Shown here piece after piece: positions 1-5,724 of a stretch of 6,334 nt of DNA; position 1 is the first letter of the stretch, and each line of letters begins with the position of its first letter. Origin of the DNA: Pseudorhodobacter sp. (lineage in GTDB: Bacteria > Pseudomonadota > Alphaproteobacteria > Rhodobacterales > Rhodobacteraceae). The stretch is taken from NCBI GenBank assembly GCA_024641255.1, contig JAHEDL010000018.1:1-6334 (forward strand). The letters are read 5' to 3'. The notes beneath the pieces are model-generated. The model saw only the letters and a list, made by a program, of their open reading frames with translations. It did not search any database and had not been told where the DNA came from. The translations under genes were made by a program, and so were the position numbers.

Positions 1-406
1 CAAGGCACCGGAAAGCGGCGGCGCAAAGCCGCATCAGCCAACAGCTTGCCGCACAAAGACGTCGAACACCAGATTAACAGACCCGGGCACAGCGCAGCCG
101 CGATGCCTGCTTTTCGGCGCGAAGCGATCCAGAAACCAAGCGCAGACTTGAACCATGGGTAACTTTGGCCCAAGTTTGACCTGAATTAACAAGCCCATCG
201 CTGCGATGACCAAAACAGGCACTCTATGCCGCAGTCGTGATACCTGATGTAACGGATCCCAGAATTTGACCGGCTTCGTCTCCTTGAGGTTTGAACCGCT
301 GGGCCTTAGGCAGGACATCGGACGAAAAACTTAACTCATACGCCAACGATTAAGGCACGCGATCGAAAATCCGCGCTGTAGCACTACCGCCATGCCGCTA
401 CACGCC
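1..406. other. No supported gene; mostly non-coding
   Basis: I see no convincing gene here. The longest open frame, on the minus strand at 34-318 (94 codons), has one short hydrophobic stretch (VPVLVIAAMGLLIQ), but its codons include several TTA, AGA, AGG, CTA, CGA and GTA, unlike the GC-rich third positions of the neighbouring genes. It has no clear Shine-Dalgarno before its ATG and resembles no family I recognise. A weak inverted repeat (TGTAGC at 377-382, GCTACA at 397-402) lies near the right end. The stretch could be an intergenic region, a decayed gene or the leader of a gene left of the window. Confidence 0.5.
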
Positions 407-435
407 TTAGCCTAAAGACCTGATACGCCTAAAAT
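407..435 (+). promoter_or_regulatory. Candidate sigma-70-type promoter of rsuA
   Basis: A -10-like hexamer TAAAAT (430-435, five of six consensus positions) lies 17 bp after a weak -35-like TTAGCC (407-412, three of six). Transcription would start near 442, giving a leader of about 50 nt that contains the ribosome binding site TGAGGA (475-480), 10 nt before the rsuA ATG. The spacing is right but the -35 is poor, so this is a prediction by eye. Confidence 0.35.
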
Positions 436-490
436 CCGCACCTGCAATGCAGCGCGCCGGCCCTTCGGACCACCTGAGGAACCAATAGAA

Positions 491-1225
491 ATGGCTAAGA
501 CCCAGACTTCGCGCGTCGATAAACTCTTGTCGTCCATGGGCTATGGCTCACGCAAAGAAATGGCCCGAATGGCGATGGCTGGCGGTATCACTCTGGACGC
601 TGCCGCGCTGTTGGACGTCAGCAAACGTATCCCTGTCACGCCGGATTTGCCGATCCGCATGACGATTGACGGCGAGCCGCTAGATCCCGTCGCGGGCCTT
701 GTCATTCTTCTGAACAAGCCTTTGGGCATGACCTGTTCGCACAAGGAAAGCGGAAAGCTGGTCTACGATATCTTGCCCGCGCGCTGGCGACGGCGTGATC
801 CGGCGATCTCGACCATCGGTCGTTTGGACAAGCAGACATCAGGTCTTTTGTTGCTGACCGATGATGGCGACCTGCTGCACCGGATCATCAGCCCCAAGCG
901 TCACGTCAGAAAAACCTATCGCGCCAAGCTGGCCCGCCCGCTTAATGGCAGCGAGGCCGCGCTGTTTGCTTCGGGCGATTTGATGCTGGAGGGCGAGGAT
1001 AAGCCGCTGGCACCTGCTGAATTGAACGTGGTTTCGCAAACCGAAGCCCTGCTTTCGGTGACCGAAGGCCGATATCATCAGGTGCGCCGCATGTTTGCGG
1101 CCACCGGCAACCACGTCGAAGAGTTGCACCGCGAACGTCTGGGCGGTCTGTCTTTGCCCGATGGCATGGCGCCCGGTCAGTGGAAGCTGCTGAACGAAGA
1201 CGAGATTGCCTTGATCTTTCAGTGA
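491..1225 (+). CDS. rsuA: 16S rRNA pseudouridine synthase, RsuA type
   Basis: This 244-residue protein is a pseudouridine synthase of the RsuA/RluB/RluE/RluF family. In E. coli, RsuA isomerises U516 of 16S rRNA during 30S assembly. An S4-like RNA-binding domain occupies roughly residues 8-66. The catalytic domain opens with LNKPLGM (74-80) and carries the signature GRLDKQTSGLLLLTDDG (110-126), whose Asp113 is the expected nucleophile. The later block EGRYHQVRRMFAATGNHVEE (192-211), followed by LHRERLGGLSL, matches my memory of E. coli RsuA nearly line for line. The length fits RsuA (231 residues in E. coli) and lacks the long basic tail common in alphaproteobacterial RluB. The ATG is preceded by TGAGGA with 10-nt spacing. 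The next gene on the strand is also an rRNA modification enzyme. The exact target uridine is inferred from family membership. Confidence 0.93.
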   Translation: MAKTQTSRVDKLLSSMGYGSRKEMARMAMAGGITLDAAALLDVSKRIPVTPDLPIRMTIDGEPLDPVAGLVILLNKPLGMTCSHKESGKLVYDILPARWRRRDPAISTIGRLDKQTSGLLLLTDDGDLLHRIISPKRHVRKTYRAKLARPLNGSEAALFASGDLMLEGEDKPLAPAELNVVSQTEALLSVTEGRYHQVRRMFAATGNHVEELHRERLGGLSLPDGMAPGQWKLLNEDEIALIFQ

Positions 1226-1421
1226 GACAGAGGCTGCTTGCGGGAAAAATAGCCCATGGATGTCAAGAATCCCGGTTTGCAAAGAACACATGTTCCCGGT
1301 AAATACGCCGCGCATGCCGCAAGGATGCTGGTTGCTGGTGGCTGGCCAACAGGCGCAAACAGTGGCCAAGACCGCCCCTCGCGCCTATGCTCCTTAGCGT
1401 TTTCAACCTGACAGTCTGACC
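1226..1421. other. rsuA-rsmB spacer, no evident terminator
   Basis: This 196-bp spacer shows no GC-rich hairpin with a T-run, so readthrough from rsuA into rsmB is possible. It contains a short plus-strand open frame (1256-1411, 51 codons) without a good ribosome binding site or a recognisable product, and a short direct repeat TCCCGGT at 1270-1276 and 1294-1300 (24-bp period). No promoter stands out before the GTG start of rsmB. Confidence 0.4.
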
Positions 1422-2768
1422 GTGACCCCTGCCGCTCGCCTAGAAGCCACCCTTGATCTTTTGTCCGAGGTCGAAAACGACCCGCGTCCCGCGGATGCCG
1501 TTACTTCTGGCTGGTTTCGGGCGCGTCGCCATATCGACGATAGCGATCGCGGTTCGATGCTGGAACTGCTTTACGCGCTGCTTCGGCATCGCGCCCGGCT
1601 TGGCTGGTGGCTGGCCCGACAAGCCAGCAGTGACACCCCGCGCAATCGGCTGTTGGCGTGGCTTACGCTTGCCGAAGGCAAGACGCCCGATCAGATCAAG
1701 CGTTTGTTCGATGGCGCAAAATTCGCCCCCTCCGCCCTGACCAACCCCGAAGATGCCCTTCTTCTCCAGCTGCGGGGCAGCAGCATAGACCACCCGGACA
1801 TGCCCGAAGCGGTGCGGCTGGAATGCCCGCCTTGGGCTCTTGCCCCGCTGCGGCGGCGCTTCGCTGCGTCGCTTGGGGCCGAAATGGCGGCGACCTTGGT
1901 GCCACCGCCGCTTGATCTGCGGGTCAATCCGATCAAATCGACGCGCGCGGCGATGCTGCACGAATTAAAAAGCTTGGGTCTTCGTGCCGAGGCTACAAAG
2001 CTTGCGCCAAACGGTATCCGCCTGCGCGAACGCCTGTCTCTGGCCCGACTGCCGGGGCTGAAAAGCGGCGAGATCGAGATTCAGGACGAAGGCTCGCAGC
2101 TTGTCGCCCTCTTGCTCGACGCAAAGCCCGGCGAGCGTGTCGTCGATTTCTGCGCCGGAGCGGGCGGCAAGACCTTGGCGCTCGCGGCCCAGATGGCCAA
2201 CAAGGGCCACATTGTCGCCTGTGATGTAAACGCCGCCCGCCTGAAACGCTGTGCCGAACGGATCCGGCGCGCCGGACTGCACAATGTCGAGACACGGGTG
2301 CTGGCAAGTGAAACCGACCGCTGGGTCAAGCGCCACAAGGGCGGGTTCGATCGGGTTCTGGTCGACGCCCCCTGCAGCGGCACCGGCACATGGCGGCGCA
2401 ATCCCGATGCCCGCTGGCGCCCGCCAGAATTGGGTTTGGACAACTTGGTGGATTTGCAGTCTCGTATCCTTGCCAGTGCCGCGCGTCTGGTGAAACCGGG
2501 CGGACGGCTTGTCTATGCGACCTGCTCGGTTTTATCCGAAGAAAACGAAGATCAGGTGGCGGCTTTCCTTGCCGCGCATCCCGCTTTTCAGGTTGTGCCA
2601 CTGCACCAGGCCGCCCCGCACCTGACGGGTTCGGCTCACTCCGACCACTTGTCGCTGACCCCCGCCCGCCATGAAACCGACGGCTTCTTCGCGGCCGTCC
2701 TGCAGCGAGAGGCCGCACCCGCGTTAGCGGTGCAGACGCACCCCACCAGCCCGCGCGACGCTGCTTGA
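1422..2768 (+). CDS. rsmB: 16S rRNA (cytosine-5)-methyltransferase, RsmB/NOP family
   Basis: A 448-residue S-adenosylmethionine-dependent RNA m5C methyltransferase. E. coli RsmB methylates C967 of 16S rRNA. An N-terminal NusB-like helical region (about residues 1-130) precedes the conserved RVNPIKS (167-173) and QDEGSQLV (221-228) blocks. The Rossmann domain has motif I DFCAGAGGKT (242-251), the acidic SAM-ribose residue in ACDVNAARL (Asp268), motif IV VDAPCSGTG (314-322, Cys318) and motif VI ATCSV (366-370, Cys368). In this family the motif VI cysteine is the nucleophile and the motif IV cysteine releases the product, and both are present. The C-terminal HETDGFFAAVL (417-427) is also typical. 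The start is GTG at 1422. An in-frame TAG at 1395-1397 limits alternatives, and MTPAARLEA matches the usual N-terminus of alphaproteobacterial homologues. No clear Shine-Dalgarno is visible. The target C967 is inferred, since RsmF-like paralogues exist. Confidence 0.88.
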   Translation: MTPAARLEATLDLLSEVENDPRPADAVTSGWFRARRHIDDSDRGSMLELLYALLRHRARLGWWLARQASSDTPRNRLLAWLTLAEGKTPDQIKRLFDGAKFAPSALTNPEDALLLQLRGSSIDHPDMPEAVRLECPPWALAPLRRRFAASLGAEMAATLVPPPLDLRVNPIKSTRAAMLHELKSLGLRAEATKLAPNGIRLRERLSLARLPGLKSGEIEIQDEGSQLVALLLDAKPGERVVDFCAGAGGKTLALAAQMANKGHIVACDVNAARLKRCAERIRRAGLHNVETRVLASETDRWVKRHKGGFDRVLVDAPCSGTGTWRRNPDARWRPPELGLDNLVDLQSRILASAARLVKPGGRLVYATCSVLSEENEDQVAAFLAAHPAFQVVPLHQAAPHLTGSAHSDHLSLTPARHETDGFFAAVLQREAAPALAVQTHPTSPRDAA

Positions 2769-3105
2769 TCTTGCCTGCGGTTGTCGGCCGGAATACGCCA
2801 TCGCTGGCTAACTTTTGGATGCTGCAGCAACCCGTTTGAGGCTGACCCGGTATCTGTAGGGCGCAAGCATTTCAACGACCGCGACATCACCGGCAACGGC
2901 CCCAGTCCGCGCAAAACTCGCGCTTTCGGAAGAACTTCTTTTGGCCGTCAAGATCGGTAATCTCGGCCGCACCAGATCCCCACCCCTACAGACAGGCTCT
3001 TGCGTCGCCGCCATGGCAGCATTCGACCCGCCAACAGCATCCGGTGGAGACGGATTATGACCGGGCGCATTACCGGCAACCACTGCAAATGCAGTGACAA
3101 AGCCC
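2769..3105. other. Gene-poor convergent region
   Basis: This stretch lies between the plus-strand rsmB and the minus-strand tRNA terminator. I support no gene here. A minus-strand frame is open from inside the tRNA down to a TAG at 2808-2810, but its first residues are simply the translated tRNA; the remainder is discussed under findings. A short perfect inverted repeat (CACTGC at 3081-3086, GCAGTG at 3091-3096, loop AAAT) sits just left of the terminator T-tract and lacks a T-run of its own. The nonamer ACCGGCAAC occurs twice (2889-2897, 3072-3080). Confidence 0.45.
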
Positions 3106-3136
3106 GAAAAACAAAAAAACCCGCCGAAGCGGGTTT
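3106..3136 (-). terminator. Rho-independent terminator of tRNA-Asn, possibly bidirectional
   Basis: On the minus strand an 8-bp stem AAACCCGC/GCGGGTTT (3136-3129 with 3124-3117) closes a TTCG tetraloop, and a run of seven or more T follows (complement of the A-tract ending at 3119, continuing through 3106). UUCG loops are exceptionally stable and common in intrinsic terminators. The hairpin begins about 30 bp past the tRNA 3' end. Read on the plus strand the same stem is followed by TTTCTTT, so it could also stop transcripts arriving from rsmB. Confidence 0.9.
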
Positions 3137-3166
3137 CTTTCAAGTAGCTAACCCCAAAGGGATTAT

Positions 3167-3241
3167 TGGCTCCGGCGGTAGGGATCGAACCTACGACCAA
3201 TTGATTAACAGTCAACTGCTCTACCGCTGAGCTACACCGGA
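3167..3241 (-). tRNA. tRNA-Asn (anticodon GTT)
   Basis: A complete 75-nt cloverleaf with encoded CCA. The acceptor stem pairs TCCGGTG with CGCCGGA over 7 bp with one G-T wobble, followed by discriminator G and CCA (complement of 3167-3169). The D arm is GCTC/GAGC with a 7-nt loop. The anticodon stem GTTGA/TCAAT closes loop CTGTTAA, placing anticodon GTT at 3209-3207 and reading AAC/AAU asparagine codons. The T arm is GTAGG/CCTAC with loop TTCGATC. It lies 69 bp downstream of the hydrolase gene on the same strand, has a candidate promoter of its own, and is followed by a strong terminator. Confidence 0.98.
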
Positions 3242-3251
3242 ACATGTGGGC

Positions 3252-3280
3252 CGTATAGCAACCTGATTTGGGGGCGTAAA
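3252..3280 (-). promoter_or_regulatory. Candidate promoter of tRNA-Asn
   Basis: On the minus strand TTTACG (3280-3275, four of six matches to the -35 consensus) is separated by exactly 17 bp from TATACG (3257-3252, four of six matches to the -10). The predicted start near 3245 would leave a leader of only about 4 nt before the mature tRNA 5' end at 3241. The position is sensible for a tRNA gene promoter; the assignment is by eye. Confidence 0.55.
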
Positions 3281-3310
3281 GAGGCGAAGTGAAGAAAAAT
3301 GCATCCGATG

Positions 3311-4207
3311 TCAGATCAAATGAAATTTTGTCTCTGATCCAAGCCTGCCAAGGGTGCTGACGACATTTCTGTCATTCAGATCAATAAGATGAGCAAGAAT
3401 ATTTCTTGCAGCCGCAGGCAGCAGGGCGGCGGGGGTGCTGGCTGCATAGATGCAAAGCGCCAATTCGGCAGGCGTTTTCGCGCCCTCACGCAGCTCTGAC
3501 AGAATGGAAGCCTCGCGGGCGCGGCGATGCACGATCAACTCTTGCAGCCGCGCGGCAGGGTCGGGGACCAACCCGCCATGTCCGGGTAGAAACACCTGCC
3601 AAAGTTCACCGGAAAGGCGCTGCAGCGATGCCATATAGGCACCCATATCGCCATCGGGCGGCGATACCAGCGTTGTTGACCACTCCATCACATGATCGCC
3701 TGAAAACAGCAGCGGCCCAAGGCCGAAGCAAAGGTGGCTGCCGATATGGCCGGGGGTGTGCAGCGCCTTGATTGCAAGGCCGGCCAACTCCAGCACCTCG
3801 CCATCGGCAACGCTGACATCGGGGCTGAACGTTGGGTCGATGCCCTCACCGCCGCCCGCAAGCCCCTCGGCCGCCAGCCGCTGCATCACGGCACTGCGGC
3901 CTGCCACGGCGGGGCCAAAGGCATAGGTTTTCGCCGACGTTTGCGCTGCAAGCCGTGGGCACAGCGCACTATGGTCCAGATGCGCGTGGGTCAGTAGAAT
4001 CGACTGCAAGGGTCGGTCGCCCAAAGCCGCCAGAATCGCTGCAAGATGCGCATCAAGGTCGGGGCCGGGGTCAATCACCACCGCGCCCTGCGCCCCGGTC
4101 AGCACATAAGTGTTGGTGCCGGTGCCGGTCAGCGCCGAAGGATTCGCTGCCCGCAACCGCAGAATACCCGGCAGCACCGCCTCAATTTGCGTCTCGCCCT
4201 TGTTCAT
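3311..4207 (-). CDS. Metallo-beta-lactamase-fold hydrolase, LACTB2-like
   Basis: A 298-residue soluble metallohydrolase. The metal-binding set is complete: THAHLDH (His74, His76, Asp78, His79), HTPGH (His154), SGDH (Asp171) and LPGHG (His210), which predicts a binuclear, probably zinc, centre. Residues about 228-285 form the small C-terminal helical domain seen in LACTB2-like proteins (BLACT winged-helix type). Human LACTB2 is an endoribonuclease, but bacterial members of this branch are mostly uncharacterised, so the substrate here is unknown; hydroxyacylglutathione- or lactone-type thioester/ester hydrolysis remains possible. The ATG at 4207 was chosen because GGGAAGG lies 4 nt upstream and the following MNKGETQIEAVLPGILRL reads as a normal family N-terminus. 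The frame stays open to 4735, but that extension is antisense to the kinase gene. The gene is divergent from the kinase and points toward tRNA-Asn. Confidence 0.88.
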   Translation of the reverse strand: MNKGETQIEAVLPGILRLRAANPSALTGTGTNTYVLTGAQGAVVIDPGPDLDAHLAAILAALGDRPLQSILLTHAHLDHSALCPRLAAQTSAKTYAFGPAVAGRSAVMQRLAAEGLAGGGEGIDPTFSPDVSVADGEVLELAGLAIKALHTPGHIGSHLCFGLGPLLFSGDHVMEWSTTLVSPPDGDMGAYMASLQRLSGELWQVFLPGHGGLVPDPAARLQELIVHRRAREASILSELREGAKTPAELALCIYAASTPAALLPAAARNILAHLIDLNDRNVVSTLGRLGSETKFHLI

Positions 4208-4211
4208 CGCA

Positions 4212-4218
4212 CCTTCCC
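4212..4218 (-). promoter_or_regulatory. Ribosome binding site deciding the hydrolase start
   Basis: GGGAAGG on the minus strand ends 4 nt before the ATG at 4207. It is the only Shine-Dalgarno-like sequence close to a plausible start of this frame and argues against the much longer upstream extension. Confidence 0.6.
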
Positions 4219-4242
4219 AAGCTGGACCCCGGCGCGTAATCT
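4214..4242 (+). promoter_or_regulatory. Candidate promoter of the histidine kinase gene
   Basis: TTCCCA (4214-4219, four of six -35 matches) and TAATCT (4237-4242, three of six -10 matches) are 17 bp apart. The predicted transcription start, about 4249-4250, coincides with the kinase ATG, which has no Shine-Dalgarno upstream. This element overlaps the -10 of the divergent candidate promoter. The matches are weak, so the call is tentative. Confidence 0.28.
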
Positions 4243-4266
4243 TGCCGCTATGCGCCTGCGTCTCAA
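4238..4266 (-). promoter_or_regulatory. Candidate promoter of the hydrolase gene
   Basis: On the minus strand TTGAGA (4266-4261, five of six -35 matches) stands 17 bp from AAGATT (4243-4238, three of six -10 matches). Transcription would begin near 4231, leaving about a 24-nt leader that contains the GGGAAGG ribosome binding site. The -35 lies within the first codons of the divergent kinase gene. Confidence 0.35.
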
Positions 4267-5575
4267 ATCCTTTTTTCCCCGCAGCCTGTTCGGCAGAGCC
4301 GCGCTTATTCTGGTTTTGCCGGTTATTGTGGTGCAGCTTATCGTCTCTGTCGCCTTCATCCAGCGCCATTTCGAAGGCGTTACGCGGCAAATGACCGGCG
4401 GCGTGGTGATCGAAATCAAATATCTGCTGGCCCATGTCGCCACCGCGCCAGATCTTGCAAGCGCGCAAACCAAGGCGGCGCAGCTTGCCGATGGACTGAA
4501 CCTGACCGTCAGTTTCCCGTTGGCACCGTCCGATCTGCCGCAGCAAGACAGCCGCAGGTTTCTGGATTATTCGGGGCGCGAGGTGATGCTGACCCTGCGC
4601 GATCAACTCACCGGTGTTCTTGCGGTAGATCTGACCAGCGACAGCCGCGTTGTTCGGCTTTATCTGGATGGGCCGCGCGGGCTGATGCGGGTCGTGGTGC
4701 CGCGCAGCCGGGTTTCCGCCAGCAATCCGCATCAATTGTTGGTGTGGATGGTGTTCACCTCGGCGCTAATGACGTTCATCGCCTATATCTTCTTGCGCAA
4801 CCAACTGACGCCGATCACCCGACTTTCCCTTGCCGCCGAGGCGTTTGGCAAGGGCCAGACCTTGCCCTATAGCCCGCGCGGTGCCACCGAAGTGCGCGCG
4901 GCGGGCAATGCGTTCTTGAATATGCGCGCCCGCATCGAACGCCAGATCGAAAGCCGCACCCTGATGCTGTCGGGCGTCAGCCACGATCTGCGCACGCCCT
5001 TGACCCGGCTAAAACTTGGCCTGTCGTTTTTGCCCGAAGACGAAGAAACCAAGGCGCTGCAACGCGATGTCACCGATATGGAACGGCTGGTCGATGAATT
5101 TTTGGCCTTCGCGCGCGGCGACGCGATGGAGGCGGCAGAGCCAGTCAATCCCGCAACCTTGCTGCGCCGGGCGGTCGAAAACGCACAGCGCATGGGGCAG
5201 GCGGTGCAGCTTGGCGCCATTGATGCGCCCGAAACCCTGCGCCTGCGCCCGCAAGCCATCACGCGGGCGCTTGAAAACCTGATCGGCAATGCGGTGCGCC
5301 ACGGCACTCTGTGCCAGCTTAGCCTGATCAGCAGCGACCGCGCAGTTAAATTCATTGTCGAAGACAACGGCCCGGGCATCCCGCACGAACGCCGCGACGA
5401 AGCGATGGAGCCGTTCAAACGGCTGGATGCCGCCCGCGATCCCAACCGGGGCGGTGGCGTCGGCCTGGGGCTTTCGATTGCCGCCGATATCGCTCGCAGC
5501 CATGGCGGCGCGTTGTGGCTGACCGAAAGCGATTCCCTCGGCGGCCTGCGCGCAGAGTTTTCCGTTGCCCGTTAA
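4250..5575 (+). CDS. EnvZ-like two-component sensor histidine kinase
   Basis: A 441-residue inner-membrane sensor kinase. A transmembrane helix at about residues 17-37 and a second at 162-182 flank a periplasmic sensor region of roughly 124 residues. A HAMP linker follows (about 183-235). The dimerisation domain carries the H-box SGVSHDLRTPLTRLKLGL with phospho-acceptor His245. The ATP-binding domain has the N-box ENLIGNAVRHG (Asn347), the G1 box VEDNGPGIP (Asp372), an F-box EPFKRLD and the G2 box GGGVGLGLSIA (401-411), so all catalytic motifs are intact. Overall order and length match EnvZ-type (OmpR-partner) kinases, though the stimulus is unknown. The ATG at 4250 starts a basic, TM1-preceding N-terminus (MRLRLKSFFPRSLFGRAAL). 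The frame is open back to 4046, but that stretch is antisense to the hydrolase and does not look like protein. No Shine-Dalgarno precedes the ATG. No response regulator gene is visible in the window. Confidence 0.92.
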   Translation: MRLRLKSFFPRSLFGRAALILVLPVIVVQLIVSVAFIQRHFEGVTRQMTGGVVIEIKYLLAHVATAPDLASAQTKAAQLADGLNLTVSFPLAPSDLPQQDSRRFLDYSGREVMLTLRDQLTGVLAVDLTSDSRVVRLYLDGPRGLMRVVVPRSRVSASNPHQLLVWMVFTSALMTFIAYIFLRNQLTPITRLSLAAEAFGKGQTLPYSPRGATEVRAAGNAFLNMRARIERQIESRTLMLSGVSHDLRTPLTRLKLGLSFLPEDEETKALQRDVTDMERLVDEFLAFARGDAMEAAEPVNPATLLRRAVENAQRMGQAVQLGAIDAPETLRLRPQAITRALENLIGNAVRHGTLCQLSLISSDRAVKFIVEDNGPGIPHERRDEAMEPFKRLDAARDPNRGGGVGLGLSIAADIARSHGGALWLTESDSLGGLRAEFSVAR

Positions 5576-5640
5576 GACAGTTGCCACGCTTTGCGGGGTA
5601 AACCGGGAACGGAACTTGCCTGTCGAAAGATCAGCCGCCC

Positions 5641-5680
5641 TTGCACCCCCCGGCGCGCGACACTAAGACTCTGGTAAAGT
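5641..5680 (+). promoter_or_regulatory. Candidate clpP promoter elements
   Basis: Two weak alternatives lie in the 149-bp kinase-clpP spacer. One is TTGCAC (5641-5646), 17 bp before TAAGAC (5664-5669); the preceding C makes a CTTG that recalls heat-shock sigma-32 -35 elements. The other is an extended -10, TGGTAAAGT (5672-5680). clpP is often heat-inducible in proteobacteria, which makes a sigma-32 site plausible, but neither match is good. I see no convincing terminator for the kinase gene in the spacer. Confidence 0.25.
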
Positions 5681-5724
5681 ATCCGGCAGTACAACCATTC
5701 CCACGGACCAACAGGCAGGTTTTC

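Noticed and set aside
839..1369. 176-codon minus-strand frame opposite rsuA
   Set aside because: It is a shadow of the rsuA reading frame; the protein has no domain features while the plus strand has full family motifs.
1256..1411. 51-codon plus-strand frame in the rsuA-rsmB spacer
   Set aside because: No proper ribosome binding site, no recognisable product, and a length expected by chance in GC-rich DNA.
3000..3230. Plus-strand frame ending in GSGGRDRTYDQLINSQLLYR
   Set aside because: The ending is the antisense translation of tRNA-Asn, a well-known spurious protein in databases; the rest crosses the terminator.
3167..3241. tRNA-Asn as a mobile element attachment site
   Set aside because: tRNA genes are common integration sites, but there is no integrase gene and no repeated tRNA 3' end in the window.
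3140..3245. Minus-strand protein start MFRCSSAVEQLTVNQLVVGSIPTAGA
   Set aside because: This is the direct translation of the tRNA-Asn gene and its flank, not a coding region.
4046..4249. 68-residue N-terminal extension of the kinase
   Set aside because: It is antisense to the hydrolase gene, arginine/proline/glutamine-rich without domain character, and would place extra sequence before the first membrane helix.
4208..4735. 176-residue N-terminal extension of the hydrolase
   Set aside because: It is antisense to the kinase coding sequence, lacks family similarity, and the internal ATG at 4207 has a ribosome binding site and a normal N-terminus.
5576..5624. GACAG...CTGTC inverted repeat as kinase terminator
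   Set aside because: Arms are only 5 bp with about 39 bp between them, and no T-run follows.
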